Assembly: GCA_903837555.1 (NCBI GenBank)
Contig: CAILUV010000085.1
Coordinates: forward strand, 1 to 64,000
Length of the DNA stretch: 64,000 nucleotides
Direction: 5' to 3'
Origin: an uncultured Alphaproteobacteria bacterium
Lineage (GTDB): Bacteria > Pseudomonadota > Alphaproteobacteria > Micropepsales > Micropepsaceae
How positions within the stretch are numbered: the first letter of the stretch is position 1; every line of letters starts with the position of its first letter. The translations under genes were made by a program, and so were the position numbers. A model generated the notes under the pieces. That model was not told where the DNA came from. It saw nothing but the letters and a program-made list of their open reading frames with translations, and ran no database searches. Below are positions 1 to 8,868 of this stretch, one piece after another.

Positions 1-177
1 CGACCACCGGCACCGCAGGCCACAGTCTGGCCGCCAGATCAGCCGGCTAGCAACGGGATGGTGCAAATGATGCCCTTAAACTAACATACCAACTGGGCCA
101 CTCAGTGGGGGCCGGTCAGATGACGACAATGACGGCGTCGCCTGCGAACCGCTGCCGCAGCGCCCGTAGCAATTTCT
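1..177. other. left edge, no supported gene
   Basis: This stretch lies downstream of the minus-strand prolyl-tRNA synthetase gene and runs to the window edge. A plus-strand reading frame of about 34 codons starts near base 121 but has no recognisable product and overlaps the 3' end of the synthetase gene. I see no tRNA-like fold or clear terminator. It may hold the end of a gene whose body lies outside the window. Confidence 0.4.
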
Positions 178-1707
178 TCAGTAAGCGCGGGCGATCAGGA
201 TTTCTTCCACGCCGGGCTGTCCGGTGAACAGGCAGGGCGCGAAACTGTCGGGCTGCTTCGTCGGTGCATTGCGGATGGTCAGCTTGAGCGTCTTGAGCTT
301 GGCATCGACCTTGTCCAGCTCCGCACCGGTCGGCTTGGACCAGGACACCCGCAGCCAGCCCTTGAACTCTTCGTCGCCGCCCGCGAAATAGCTTTCCACG
401 CCCGCCCAGTCGGTGACGCCGCTTTTGATGTTGGCGTCCAGCCGCGCCTTGGCTTCGGCGTACAGGCTGTGCTGGATCTCGGCCAGCAACTGCACGGCCT
501 TCTCCTCGATGAATTCCTGACGGCCGGCGGACATGGATTTCACCTTGTCGCCGTCGCGCAAGGTATCGCGGCGCATGAAGGTGATGTTGCCGCCCGCGGC
601 GTCGCGCGGGCCGATTTCGATGATGATGGGCGCGCCGCGGCGTACCCAGTTCCAGCGCTTTTCCGCCGACTTGATCTTTTTCATGTCCAGCAGCACGCGC
701 AGGCGCTGGCCAAAGATGCTGAGCTTGCCCAGCTCTTCGACCAGGCTTTCGCAATAGGCCAGCACTTCGGTGTCTTCCGGCTTGTCGCGCAGCATCGGCA
801 CCACCACGATCTGGCGCGGCGCGATGGCGGGGGGCAGGCGCAAACCGTCGTCATCGCCGTGCGTCATGATCACGCCGCCGATCAGGCGGGTGGAAACGCC
901 CCAGCTTGTGGTGTTGCACAGGCTGACCGTGCCGGCATCGTCCTGGAACTTGATGTTCTGGGCTTCTGCAAAATGGGTGCCCAGGAAATGCGAGGTGCCG
1001 GCCTGCAGCGCCTTGCCGTCCTGCATCATCGCTTCGATGGAATAGGTGTTCTCGGCGCCGGGGAAACGTTCATTCTCCGGCTTCTCGCCCGCGACCACCG
1101 GCATCGCCAGAACGTCTTCGGCGAAGCTGCGATAGACTTCCAGCATCTTCCTGGTCTCATCGACCGCTTCGGCCGCGCTGGCATGGGCGGTGTGACCCTC
1201 CTGCCAGAGAAATTCGGTGGTGCGCAGGAACAGGCGCGGGCGCATTTCCCAGCGCACGACATTGGCCCACTGGTTGATCAAAAGCGGCAGGTCGCGATGG
1301 CTTTTCACCCAGCGCGCAAAGGCGTCGCCGATGATGGTTTCGGATGTGGGGCGCACCACCAGCGGTTCTTCCAGCTTGGCTTCCGGATCGGGCACCAGCT
1401 TGCCGTCAATATTCTTCAGGCGATGATGGGTGACGATCGCCATTTCCTTGGCGAAGCCTTCGACATGCTCGGCTTCCTTGGCGATGAAGGACAGCGGGAT
1501 GAACATGGGGAAGTAGCAGTTCTCATGGCCGGTGGCCTTGATGCGGCGGTCGAGGTCCTGCTGGATCTGCTCCCACACGCCATAGCCCCAGGGCTTGATC
1601 ACCATGGCGCCGCGCACCGGACTGGTCTCGGCCATGTCGGCATCGCGCACGACCGCCTGGTACCAGTCGGCGAACCGGCTGCGGTTTATGTCCAGGGCGC
1701 GCTGCAT
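178..1707 (-). CDS. proS: prolyl-tRNA synthetase, archaeal/eukaryote-like type
   Basis: Cytoplasmic class II aminoacyl-tRNA synthetase of 509 residues that charges tRNA-Pro with proline using ATP. The class II motif 2 region (WANVVRWEMRPR, about 147-158, then RTTEFLWQEGHTAH, 162-175) and motif 3 region (STRLIGGVIMTHGDDDG, about 272-288) are intact, followed by an anticodon-binding domain from about 298 and a C-terminal zinc-type domain ending in Tyr. The N-terminus (VRGAMVIKPWGYGVWE) and the absence of the YbaK-like editing insertion place it in the archaeal/eukaryote-like ProRS type, not the short bacterial type usual in alphaproteobacteria. Bacterial proS often sits just upstream of lolCD in this class. 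Here it is near lolCD but on the opposite strand with a transporter between, which suggests displacement of the original gene. Confidence 0.95.
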   Translation of the reverse strand: MQRALDINRSRFADWYQAVVRDADMAETSPVRGAMVIKPWGYGVWEQIQQDLDRRIKATGHENCYFPMFIPLSFIAKEAEHVEGFAKEMAIVTHHRLKNIDGKLVPDPEAKLEEPLVVRPTSETIIGDAFARWVKSHRDLPLLINQWANVVRWEMRPRLFLRTTEFLWQEGHTAHASAAEAVDETRKMLEVYRSFAEDVLAMPVVAGEKPENERFPGAENTYSIEAMMQDGKALQAGTSHFLGTHFAEAQNIKFQDDAGTVSLCNTTSWGVSTRLIGGVIMTHGDDDGLRLPPAIAPRQIVVVPMLRDKPEDTEVLAYCESLVEELGKLSIFGQRLRVLLDMKKIKSAEKRWNWVRRGAPIIIEIGPRDAAGGNITFMRRDTLRDGDKVKSMSAGRQEFIEEKAVQLLAEIQHSLYAEAKARLDANIKSGVTDWAGVESYFAGGDEEFKGWLRVSWSKPTGAELDKVDAKLKTLKLTIRNAPTKQPDSFAPCLFTGQPGVEEILIARAY

Positions 1708-1743
1708 TGAAGGCTCCGAAAAGGGGAAAGTTCCGTGCCCGTC

Positions 1744-2958
1744 TTAGCGCGGGGCGGGCGGCCTGAACAGGACATAAGTCGCCAGCCCGCTCAGCCCGAA
1801 AAGGCACATCAGCGCGGTCATCGGCACCGGCGTCTTGGCATGGATCGCGCCCATCAGCAGGGAGGCAAGAAAGCCGCCTCCGTATAGAAAGAAGCCGATC
1901 AGGGCCGAGGCCATGCCGGCGGCATGACCGAAATGCTGCATGGTCAGCCCAGCGGCGGTGGGATTGATGACGCCAATCATGGCGCAATAGATGAATATCC
2001 AGATGATCAGCCCAATCAGTCCGCCCCAGCCGGTCAGGCCGAAAAGCAGCGCCAGGCATCCGGCCAGCGCATTGGCGCCCAGCGCGACGAAGAACAGGGG
2101 TTCGCCGGGGTGCGTCTTCAGCCAGCGGGCACTGGCCTGGCTGAAAATGATCAGGCCGATGCCGTTCAGCACGAAGGTGAAGCCGAAATATTCCGGCGCA
2201 ACCTTGAACATGCCGATCACCACATTGGGCCAGCCGGTCAGGAAGACATAAAGCCCCGCGCCGGTCAGCGTGGCGGGAATGATCAACCGGCTGAAATGCG
2301 GGTCGCGCGCGATCTTCCAGTAATCGGCCAGGACATGAAAGGGATGCAGACGGCGATCCGAGCCGGGATGGCTTTCGGGCAGAATTTTCCACACCACGAT
2401 CCAAGTCAGCGCGGCGGCGCCGGCCTGCAGCCAGAACAGGCTGCGCCATCCGGTCAGCGGCAGCAGGAAGCCGCCGACGAAAGGCGCGAACAGCGGCGAC
2501 ACCGACAGGATCAGCAGCATCTGGGCGAAGATCCGCGCCGCCTGCGCCGGCGGGAAAAGATCTCTTACACAGGCGCGTGCCAGTACCGTCCCGGCGCAGC
2601 CGCCCAGCGCCTGCAGGAAGCGCAGCGCATCGAGGGTGAGGGGGCCTTGCGACAGGGCGCAGCCCGCCGCGCCGGCGATGTAGAGACCCAGGCCCACCAG
2701 GATCGGCATGCGCCGCCCGAAGCGGTCCGAAATGGGGCCGAACATCGCCTGGCCCAGGCACATGCCGAGGAAGAAGGCGGCCAGCGAATGTTCGATGGCC
2801 GACACCGGCGCGCCGAATTCCCGCGCGATGGTGGGCAGCGCCGGCAGATACATGTCGATGCCGATGGGGACGAAGACCGTCAGCAGCCCGAACAGGGCGA
2901 TCAGCTCGATCCGCCGGGCGCGGGTGAAACTGTCGCTGGGGGCGGCCATATGGGTCAT
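1744..2958 (-). CDS. Bcr/CflA-family drug-resistance MFS exporter
   Basis: Inner-membrane proton-driven exporter of the major facilitator superfamily with about 12 predicted membrane helices. The first helix carries the family hallmark GIDMYLPALPTIA, and the cytoplasmic loop between helices 2 and 3 has the MFS signature PISDRFGRRMPI. The closest family is Bcr/CflA (bicyclomycin, chloramphenicol or polyamine efflux); the actual substrate cannot be read from sequence. The reading frame extends upstream, but the ATG at 2958 (MTHMAAPS) or at 2949 is a more natural start, because the extra 21 residues are basic, unlike the family, and would run into the promoter region of the divergent lolC gene. 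Confidence 0.85.
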   Translation of the reverse strand: MTHMAAPSDSFTRARRIELIALFGLLTVFVPIGIDMYLPALPTIAREFGAPVSAIEHSLAAFFLGMCLGQAMFGPISDRFGRRMPILVGLGLYIAGAAGCALSQGPLTLDALRFLQALGGCAGTVLARACVRDLFPPAQAARIFAQMLLILSVSPLFAPFVGGFLLPLTGWRSLFWLQAGAAALTWIVVWKILPESHPGSDRRLHPFHVLADYWKIARDPHFSRLIIPATLTGAGLYVFLTGWPNVVIGMFKVAPEYFGFTFVLNGIGLIIFSQASARWLKTHPGEPLFFVALGANALAGCLALLFGLTGWGGLIGLIIWIFIYCAMIGVINPTAAGLTMQHFGHAAGMASALIGFFLYGGGFLASLLMGAIHAKTPVPMTALMCLFGLSGLATYVLFRPPAPR

Positions 2959-3041
2959 CGCGCGACGGGTATGGGGCCGAAGGGACAGCGGCGCAAGCCT
3001 TTGCGATGGACGGATTTGCACAGCCCCCTTACCTTGGCCAC

Positions 3042-4316
3042 ATGCCAGAATCAGCCCGTAAAAGCTCCCGAATTTTCGCGCCTTTTGAATGGATGATCGC
3101 CGCCCGCTACCTGCGCGCCAAGCGGCAGGAAAGTTTCATTTCGGTCATCTCGCTGTTCTCGCTGCTGGGTATCGCGGTGGGCGTGGCGACCCTGATCATC
3201 GTCATGTCGGTGATGAACGGTTTTCGGGTCGAGTTGCTGCGTTCGATCCTGGGCCTGTCGGGACACATGACGGTGCAGTCCCAGATGGGCAACCTGGCCG
3301 ATTACGACGCGGTGGCGGGACGCATCCGGGCCGTCAACGGCGTGGTCAGCGCGACGCCTATCGTGGACGGGCAGGTGATGGCCAGCCAGAACGGCGCCAA
3401 TTCCGGCGTGCTGGTGCGCGGTGTGCGCCGCGAGGACCTGGCCAAGGTCACGGTACTGACCGAGAAACTGTCACCCCGCGCCCTGCAATTCTTCGAGGGC
3501 GAAGAGTCCGTTATCATCGGGCAGGGCCTGGCCAACAAGCTGGGCTTGCGGCTGGGCGCCGACATCACGCTGATCGCGCCGCGTGGCAACGTAACGCCGT
3601 TCGGTACCACGCCGCGCATCAAGACCTATCGGGTTATCGGCACCTTCCGCATCGGCAATACGCTGTACGATAACAATTACGTCTACATGCCGCTGGAGGA
3701 AGCACAGCTTTATTTCAGCACTGGCGAGGCGGTCAGTGGCATCGAGGTGATGGTGCGCGATCCCGAAGCCGATCTGCGGCTGGTGCCGGACATCCAGAAG
3801 GCGGCGGGCACGCAGATGCGGATCGTTACCTGGCAGCAGCTCAACAACACCGTGCTGCAGGCGCTGGAGATCGAAAGCAGCACGATGTTCCTGATTCTGT
3901 CGCTGATCATTCTGGTGGCGACGCTGAACATCATTTCCGGCCTGATCATGCTGGTTAAGGACAAATCCAGCGACATCGCCATCCTGCGCACCATGGGGGC
4001 GACGCGCGGCGCCATGATGCGGGTGTTCTTCATCGCGGGCGCCAGCATCGGCGTGGTGGGCACCATTCTGGGCCTGATCCTGGGCGTGTTGTTCTGCATG
4101 AATATTGAAAGCATCCGGCAGGGCCTGTCGGCGCTGACCGGCAAGACCCTGTTCGACCCGGCGATCTATTTCCTGTCGCGCATGCCCGCCCAGATGGATC
4201 CGGGCGAGGTGGCCGCCGTGGTGGTAATGGCGCTGGTGCTGACCTTTATGGCCACGCTCTATCCGTCCTGGCGCGCGGCGAAACTCGATCCGGTCGAGGC
4301 GCTGCGTCATGGCTGA
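3042..4316 (+). CDS. lolC: lipoprotein-releasing ABC transporter permease LolC/LolE
   Basis: Inner-membrane subunit of the Lol ABC transporter that extracts outer-membrane lipoproteins from the inner membrane and hands them to LolA. The 424-residue protein has one N-terminal helix (about residues 28-55, after [13 protein letters not shown]), a large periplasmic MacB-type domain, and three C-terminal helices with the FtsX-like motif [19 protein letters not shown]. It ends with the family-typical [15 protein letters not shown]. Alphaproteobacteria usually have one LolC/E protein that probably forms a homodimer, and only one permease is seen here. I chose the ATG at 3042 because homology begins soon after it; an in-frame ATG at 3006 would add 12 unconserved residues. 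The 3' end overlaps lolD by 8 bases. Confidence 0.93.
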   Translation: MPESARKSSRIFAPFEWMIAARYLRAKRQESFISVISLFSLLGIAVGVATLIIVMSVMNGFRVELLRSILGLSGHMTVQSQMGNLADYDAVAGRIRAVNGVVSATPIVDGQVMASQNGANSGVLVRGVRREDLAKVTVLTEKLSPRALQFFEGEESVIIGQGLANKLGLRLGADITLIAPRGNVTPFGTTPRIKTYRVIGTFRIGNTLYDNNYVYMPLEEAQLYFSTGEAVSGIEVMVRDPEADLRLVPDIQKAAGTQMRIVTWQQLNNTVLQALEIESSTMFLILSLIILVATLNIISGLIMLVKDKSSDIAILRTMGATRGAMMRVFFIAGASIGVVGTILGLILGVLFCMNIESIRQGLSALTGKTLFDPAIYFLSRMPAQMDPGEVAAVVVMALVLTFMATLYPSWRAAKLDPVEALRHG

Positions 4317-5001
4317 GGTTCTCAAGCTTGAAGGCATCACCCGCCGCTACAAGGAGGGTGAAGGCCAGCTCGAAGTGTTCAACGAACTGTCGCTGACGCT
4401 GAAGCCGGGCGAGATCGTGGCGCTGGTGGGACCGTCGGGCGCGGGCAAGTCGTCGCTGCTGCATATCGCGGGCTTGCTGGAAGCGCCGACCAGCGGCGAG
4501 ATTTACATCGAAGGCGTTGCGACCTCGAAACTGGCCGACCAGGAACGCACCCGCATTCGCCGTGACAAGATCGGTTTCGTCTATCAGGCGCACCACCTGC
4601 TGCCCGAATTCGACGCGCTGGAAAATGTGATCCTGCCGCAGATGATCGCCGGCGCGTCACGCCAGGCTGCGGCCGTGGAAGCGCAGCGCCTTCTGGAAGT
4701 GATGGGTCTGGGCAAGCGCCTGTCGCATTTGCCGTCCAAGCTGTCGGGCGGCGAGCAGCAGCGTGTCGCCATCGCCCGCGCCCTGGCCAATCGCCCGCGC
4801 ATTCTGCTGGCCGACGAGCCCACGGGAAACCTCGACCCCCGCACCTCGGGCGGGGTGTTTGAATCCCTGATCGGCATCACCCGCAAAGAGGGTCTGGCGG
4901 CGCTGATCGCCACGCACAATTTCGAACTGGCGTCGCGCATGGACCGCGCCCTGTTGCTGCACCAGGGCAAGCTCATCGAAGGCACCCAGCTGCCGCGTTA
5001 G
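4309..5001 (+). CDS. lolD: lipoprotein-releasing ABC transporter ATPase LolD
   Basis: Cytoplasmic ATPase that powers LolC/E in lipoprotein release. The 230 residues hold all ABC motifs: Walker A GPSGAGKS (41-48), Q-loop region [10 protein letters not shown] (91-100), signature [15 protein letters not shown] (145-159) and Walker [13 protein letters not shown] (165-176), followed by an H-loop in IATHNFELA. The start overlaps the end of lolC by 8 bases, so translation is probably coupled. The length matches the family. Confidence 0.95.
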   Translation: MAEVLKLEGITRRYKEGEGQLEVFNELSLTLKPGEIVALVGPSGAGKSSLLHIAGLLEAPTSGEIYIEGVATSKLADQERTRIRRDKIGFVYQAHHLLPEFDALENVILPQMIAGASRQAAAVEAQRLLEVMGLGKRLSHLPSKLSGGEQQRVAIARALANRPRILLADEPTGNLDPRTSGGVFESLIGITRKEGLAALIATHNFELASRMDRALLLHQGKLIEGTQLPR

Positions 5002-5217
5002 CCGCAGGTTTTGTTGATGCGCGCCTCCGCCGCGGTGCGGGCGTTAACGTTTGAAGCCAGTTCCCGTTAAGACCTGGGGTCTTTCAGCGACATCCGAAAC
5101 CGGAAGGCCTAGCGAAGACTTGTCTTTGCATGAGCTACCAGCGCGACCCCATCTACTGGTCCAACGCCACCCGCGTTCAAGGCAATTTGGTCACGTTTTG
5201 TTCTTGCCTTCTTGATG

Positions 5218-5232
5218 GAACACAACTAGAAC
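5218..5232 (+). promoter_or_regulatory. LexA (SOS) box, GAAC-N7-GAAC
   Basis: GAAC at 5218-5221 and GAAC at 5229-5232 are separated by exactly seven bases, the direct-repeat operator recognised by alphaproteobacterial LexA. It lies 30 bases before the start of the small membrane-peptide gene. The other perfect copy found in the window is in front of lexA itself (31790-31804), which supports this reading. The box also precedes dnaE by 220 bases and could influence it by read-through. Confidence 0.8.
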
Positions 5233-5261
5233 AAAACTCGACCAAGAGGGAGACGGCGATC

Positions 5262-5366
5262 ATGTGGATCAAGGATGCGGCGGCGGGCGCGGGGCTTATT
5301 TTGTTCATGGTGTCGGCGTTTGTCTTCACCAGCGGCGCCCATGTCTTTCTGGGTTCCAGCACCTGA
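5262..5366 (+). CDS. SOS-controlled single-helix membrane micropeptide (SidA-like architecture)
   Basis: A 34-residue open frame starting MWIKDAAAGAG, then a hydrophobic helix (about residues 10-30, LILFMVSAFVFTSG) and a short polar tail. A good Shine-Dalgarno sequence (GAGGGAG, 5246-5252) lies nine bases before the ATG, and a perfect LexA box lies 30 bases upstream. An upstream in-frame ATG at 5130 would run through the LexA box and adds no plausible protein, so I reject it. In Caulobacter the LexA-controlled 29-residue membrane peptide SidA blocks division by acting on FtsW/FtsN. The size, helix and control here are similar, but I cannot show homology. The role is inferred from the SOS box and the membrane helix only. 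Confidence 0.65.
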   Translation: MWIKDAAAGAGLILFMVSAFVFTSGAHVFLGSST

Positions 5367-5451
5367 TCGCTGTGGATAGGGCGCCGTTGGGCGTCCATAT
5401 CGGGGGCCGTCGGGCGATACTGGCGACTGGCTTTCGCTGAAGAACCACCCC

Positions 5452-8400
5452 ATGGCGTCTTTCGTCCATCTGCGCGTGAAAAGCGCCTATTCGCTTCTGG
5501 AAGGCGCGGTCCGCCCCAAGGAACTGGCGGATCTGGCGCGGGAGTCCGGCACGCCTGCCGCGGCGGTCACCGACACCAACAACCTGTTCGGCGTCTATGA
5601 AATCACCGAGACCCTGACCAAGGCAGGCATCCAGCCCATCGTGGGCGCGCTGCTGTCCGTGGAATTCGCGCCGCGCAGTCCGCTGCAAACCGGCTCGCGC
5701 AAGAAGCCGCCGCATGTGCCGCTCCTGGTGCAGAATGAAGTGGGCTATCAGAACCTCACCAAGCTGCTTTCGTCCGCCTATCTGGATGTGGAAACCGGTG
5801 ACTGGCCGCATGTGAAGGCCGAGAAGCTTTTCGCCCATTCCGAAGGCTTGATCGCGCTGACCGGCGGGCCGGGCGGGGCGCTGAACCAGCTTCTGCTGGA
5901 GGGGCAGAAAGAGGCCGCGGCCCTGCTGCTCGAGAAACTGGCCACCGCTTTCCCAACCCGTCTCTATGTCGAGTTGCAGCGCCACGACCTTCCGGAAGAA
6001 CGCGCCACCGAAGACGGTCTTCTGGACATGGCCTATGGCCAGAAGCTGCCGATCGTCGCCACCAACGACGTGCATTTCGGCCGCGCCAACATGTACGAGG
6101 CGCATGACGCGCTGCTGTGTATCGCCGATGGCGCCTTCGTTTCGCAGGATGATCGCCGCCGCCTGACGCGCGAACATCGCTTCAAGTCTCCGTCGGAAAT
6201 GCAGGCCAAGTTTGCCGATCTGCCCGAGGCGCTGGAAAGCACTGTCGAGATCGCGCGGCGCTGCGCTTTCAAGCCCGTGAAGCGCAAGCCGATCCTGCCG
6301 GTCTTTACGACCGAGTCTGGCCTGTCGGCGGAAGCCGAGCTCAAGGCCCAAGCCGAGGCCGGCCTCTCGCGCCGCCTGACCGGCGCGCCGCTGGCCGCGG
6401 ACCGCAAGGTCTATGACGAGCGGCTGGATTATGAGCTGGGCATCATCAATCGCATGGGCTTTCCCGGTTACTTCCTGATCGTGTCCGATTTCATGAAGTG
6501 GACACGCGGGCAGGGCATTCCGGTGGGCGTGCGTGGTTCGGGCGCCTCCTCGCTGGTGGCTTGGGCGCTGGACATCACCAACCTCGATCCTTTGCGCTTC
6601 GGCCTGTTCTTCGAGCGGTTCCTCAATCCCGAACGCATGTCGATGCCGGACTTCGATATCGACTTCTGCCAGGAGCGGCGCGACGAGGTCGTGCGCTATG
6701 TGCGCGACAAGTATGGCGCCGACCGGGTGGCGCAGATCATGGCGCTGGGTTCGCTTCAGGCGCGCGCCGCGGTGCGTGATGCGGGCCGCGTGCTGCAGAT
6801 GCCGTTGGGCTTGGTCGACCGCATCGCCAAGCTGATCCCCAACCCGCCGGGCAAATCCATTTCGCTCAAGGAAGCGGTGGAGAGCGAGCCGCGCCTGCAG
6901 CAGATTGCCGAGCAGGAGCCTCTCGCCCAACGCCTGTTCCAGATCACCGAGCGGATTGAGGGTCTTTATCGTCATGCCTCCACCCATCCGGCGGGTGTGG
7001 TGATCGGCGATCGGCCGCTGGATGAAATTCTGCCGCTGTACCGCGATCCGCGCTCCGACATGCCGGTGACGCAATTCGACTATGAGGATGCGGAAAAAGC
7101 CGGGCTGGTGAAGTTCGACTTTCTGGGCCTGAAAACCCTGACCGTCATCGCCAAGGCCGAAGAGTTGTTGAAAAAGCGGGGTGTCGATCTGCACACCCAG
7201 ACCATCGACTTTGTCGATGCGGGCACTTTCGAAATGCTGGCCCATGGCGACAGCGTCGGCGTATTCCAGCTTGAAGGCGCGGGCATGCGCGACCTGCTGC
7301 GCAAGATGAAGCCCGATCACATCAACGATCTGGTGGCGCTTGTGGCGCTGTATCGCCCGGGCCCGATGGATTCGATCCCGACTTACATCGCGCGCAAGAA
7401 CGGCAAGGAGCCGGTGGAATATCTTCATCCCGCGCTGGAGCCGATCCTCAAGGAAACCTACGGTGTGATGACCTATCAGGACGATGTCATGCGCATCGCC
7501 CGCGAGTTGGCCGGTTACACGATGGGCGAGGCCGATATCCTGCGCCGCGCCATGGGCAAGAAGATTCCGGCGGAAATGATCCCGCAGCGCCAGAAATTCA
7601 TGAAGGGCGCGGAAGAACGCAAGATCGCCCGCAACGTGGCCGAAATGATTTTCGAACAGGCCGAAAAATTCGCCGGTTACGGCTTCAACAAGGGCCATGC
7701 GGCCGCCTATGCGCAGGTCGCCTATCAGACCGCCTATCTGAAGGCGAACTATCCGGTCGAATTCCTCGCTGCCTCGATGACGCTGGATATCGGCAACACC
7801 GACCGCCTTAACATTTTCCGCCAGGAAGCCCAGCGGCTTGGCGTGAAAGTGGCGCCGCCCGACATCAATGTCAGCGAAGCGGTGTTCACCTGCGATGCGC
7901 AAGCCAACACGGTGTTCTACGCGCTGGCGGCCGTGAAGGGTGTCGGCAAGCAGGCCATGGACCATGTGGTCGAGATGCGAAAGGACGGCGGCAAGTTCAA
8001 ATCGCTGTCTGATTTTTCGCGCCGTGTCGATCCGCGGCTGGTCAACAAGCGGGCCTTCGAAAATCTGGTGCGCGCCGGCGCCTTCGACAGTCTCAACCCC
8101 AACCGCCGCCAGTTGGTGGAAAATTCCGACCGCATCCTGGGCGGCGCGCAGGCGGCGCAGCGCGAACGTGAAAGCGGGCAAGTATCGCTGTTCGGTGGCG
8201 GCGACAGCCCGGCGGAAGAGTTGCGGCTGTCGAACATTCCCGACTGGCCGGTGCATGAGCGGCTGGGCGAGGAATTCTCCGCCATGGGCTTCTATCTGTC
8301 GGGCCATCCGCTGGATTCGTATGGTCCAGCGCTGAAGCGGTTGGGCGCCTCGACCTATGCCGCGCTGCTGGAAGACCGTCGCCGTGCCGGCTTCAAGGCC

Positions 8401-8868
8401 AAGATCGCCGGCACCCTGATCAAGAAATCGGAGCGGCGCGGTCGCAACGACCAGATGTATGCCTTTGTGTCTTTCTCAGATCCCACGGGCATGTTTGAAA
8501 TCATGCTGTTCCCCGAAGTGCTGGCGGCCAGCCGCCTTCTGCTGGAAGCAGGCAAATCGCTGATCATCACGGCGTCCGCCGAATGGGATGGCGACGAACT
8601 CAAGCTGCGCGCGGCTTCCATCCTCGACCTGGATCAGGCTGCGGCGCAGGCGGGCGAGGGCATGGTGATCCGCCTGTCGGACGCCTCATCGCTGGCCGCG
8701 CTGTCGGCGGAGCTGTCGCAGGTCGGCAAGGGCCTCGTGAACATCGTGGTGCCGGGCAGTGCGGGCGAGGAAGTCGAGATCGAGCTGAAAAAGCGCATCG
8801 CGGTGAATGCCACCTTGCGCAACCGCATCGCGGCGCTGCCCGGCATCGCCTCCGTCGAAGCGGTTTAG
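5452..8868 (+). CDS. dnaE: DNA polymerase III subunit alpha
   Basis: Catalytic subunit of the replicative polymerase holoenzyme, 1138 residues, close to the usual length for DnaE1. The N-terminus is a PHP domain (FVHLRVKSAYSLLEGA, from residue 4). The palm carries the metal-binding PDFDIDF at 399-405 and the third acidic residue near 556 (VKFDFLGLKTL). The fingers and tandem helix-hairpin-helix region follow (GYGFNKGHAAAYAQVAYQTAY), with an OB-fold domain near the C-terminus. It is the replicative type rather than the ImuC/DnaE2 mutagenic type, as judged by full length, position after lolCD (a conserved alphaproteobacterial neighbourhood) and lack of imuA/imuB beside it. Its last four bases overlap the convergent aminotransferase gene. 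Confidence 0.96.
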   Translation: MASFVHLRVKSAYSLLEGAVRPKELADLARESGTPAAAVTDTNNLFGVYEITETLTKAGIQPIVGALLSVEFAPRSPLQTGSRKKPPHVPLLVQNEVGYQNLTKLLSSAYLDVETGDWPHVKAEKLFAHSEGLIALTGGPGGALNQLLLEGQKEAAALLLEKLATAFPTRLYVELQRHDLPEERATEDGLLDMAYGQKLPIVATNDVHFGRANMYEAHDALLCIADGAFVSQDDRRRLTREHRFKSPSEMQAKFADLPEALESTVEIARRCAFKPVKRKPILPVFTTESGLSAEAELKAQAEAGLSRRLTGAPLAADRKVYDERLDYELGIINRMGFPGYFLIVSDFMKWTRGQGIPVGVRGSGASSLVAWALDITNLDPLRFGLFFERFLNPERMSMPDFDIDFCQERRDEVVRYVRDKYGADRVAQIMALGSLQARAAVRDAGRVLQMPLGLVDRIAKLIPNPPGKSISLKEAVESEPRLQQIAEQEPLAQRLFQITERIEGLYRHASTHPAGVVIGDRPLDEILPLYRDPRSDMPVTQFDYEDAEKAGLVKFDFLGLKTLTVIAKAEELLKKRGVDLHTQTIDFVDAGTFEMLAHGDSVGVFQLEGAGMRDLLRKMKPDHINDLVALVALYRPGPMDSIPTYIARKNGKEPVEYLHPALEPILKETYGVMTYQDDVMRIARELAGYTMGEADILRRAMGKKIPAEMIPQRQKFMKGAEERKIARNVAEMIFEQAEKFAGYGFNKGHAAAYAQVAYQTAYLKANYPVEFLAASMTLDIGNTDRLNIFRQEAQRLGVKVAPPDINVSEAVFTCDAQANTVFYALAAVKGVGKQAMDHVVEMRKDGGKFKSLSDFSRRVDPRLVNKRAFENLVRAGAFDSLNPNRRQLVENSDRILGGAQAAQRERESGQVSLFGGGDSPAEELRLSNIPDWPVHERLGEEFSAMGFYLSGHPLDSYGPALKRLGASTYAALLEDRRRAGFKAKIAGTLIKKSERRGRNDQMYAFVSFSDPTGMFEIMLFPEVLAASRLLLEAGKSLIITASAEWDGDELKLRAASILDLDQAAAQAGEGMVIRLSDASSLAALSAELSQVGKGLVNIVVPGSAGEEVEIELKKRIAVNATLRNRIAALPGIASVEAV

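Noticed and set aside
469-1710. 413-codon plus-strand frame over proS
   Set aside because: Antisense shadow of a clear synthetase gene; no family resemblance and no ribosome-binding site.
5040-5070. possible CtrA site in GTTAACGTTTG...CCGTTAAG before the micropeptide
   Set aside because: The two TTAA half-sites are too far apart for the TTAA-N7-TTAA spacing.
5130-5261. 44-codon N-terminal extension of the micropeptide
   Set aside because: It would be translated through the LexA operator and has no protein-like features; the ATG at 5262 has a proper ribosome-binding site.
5326-8307. 993-codon open frame antisense to dnaE
   Set aside because: It mirrors the dnaE reading frame in GC-rich DNA, has no recognisable domain, and is rich in His/Arg/Gly as expected for a shadow frame.
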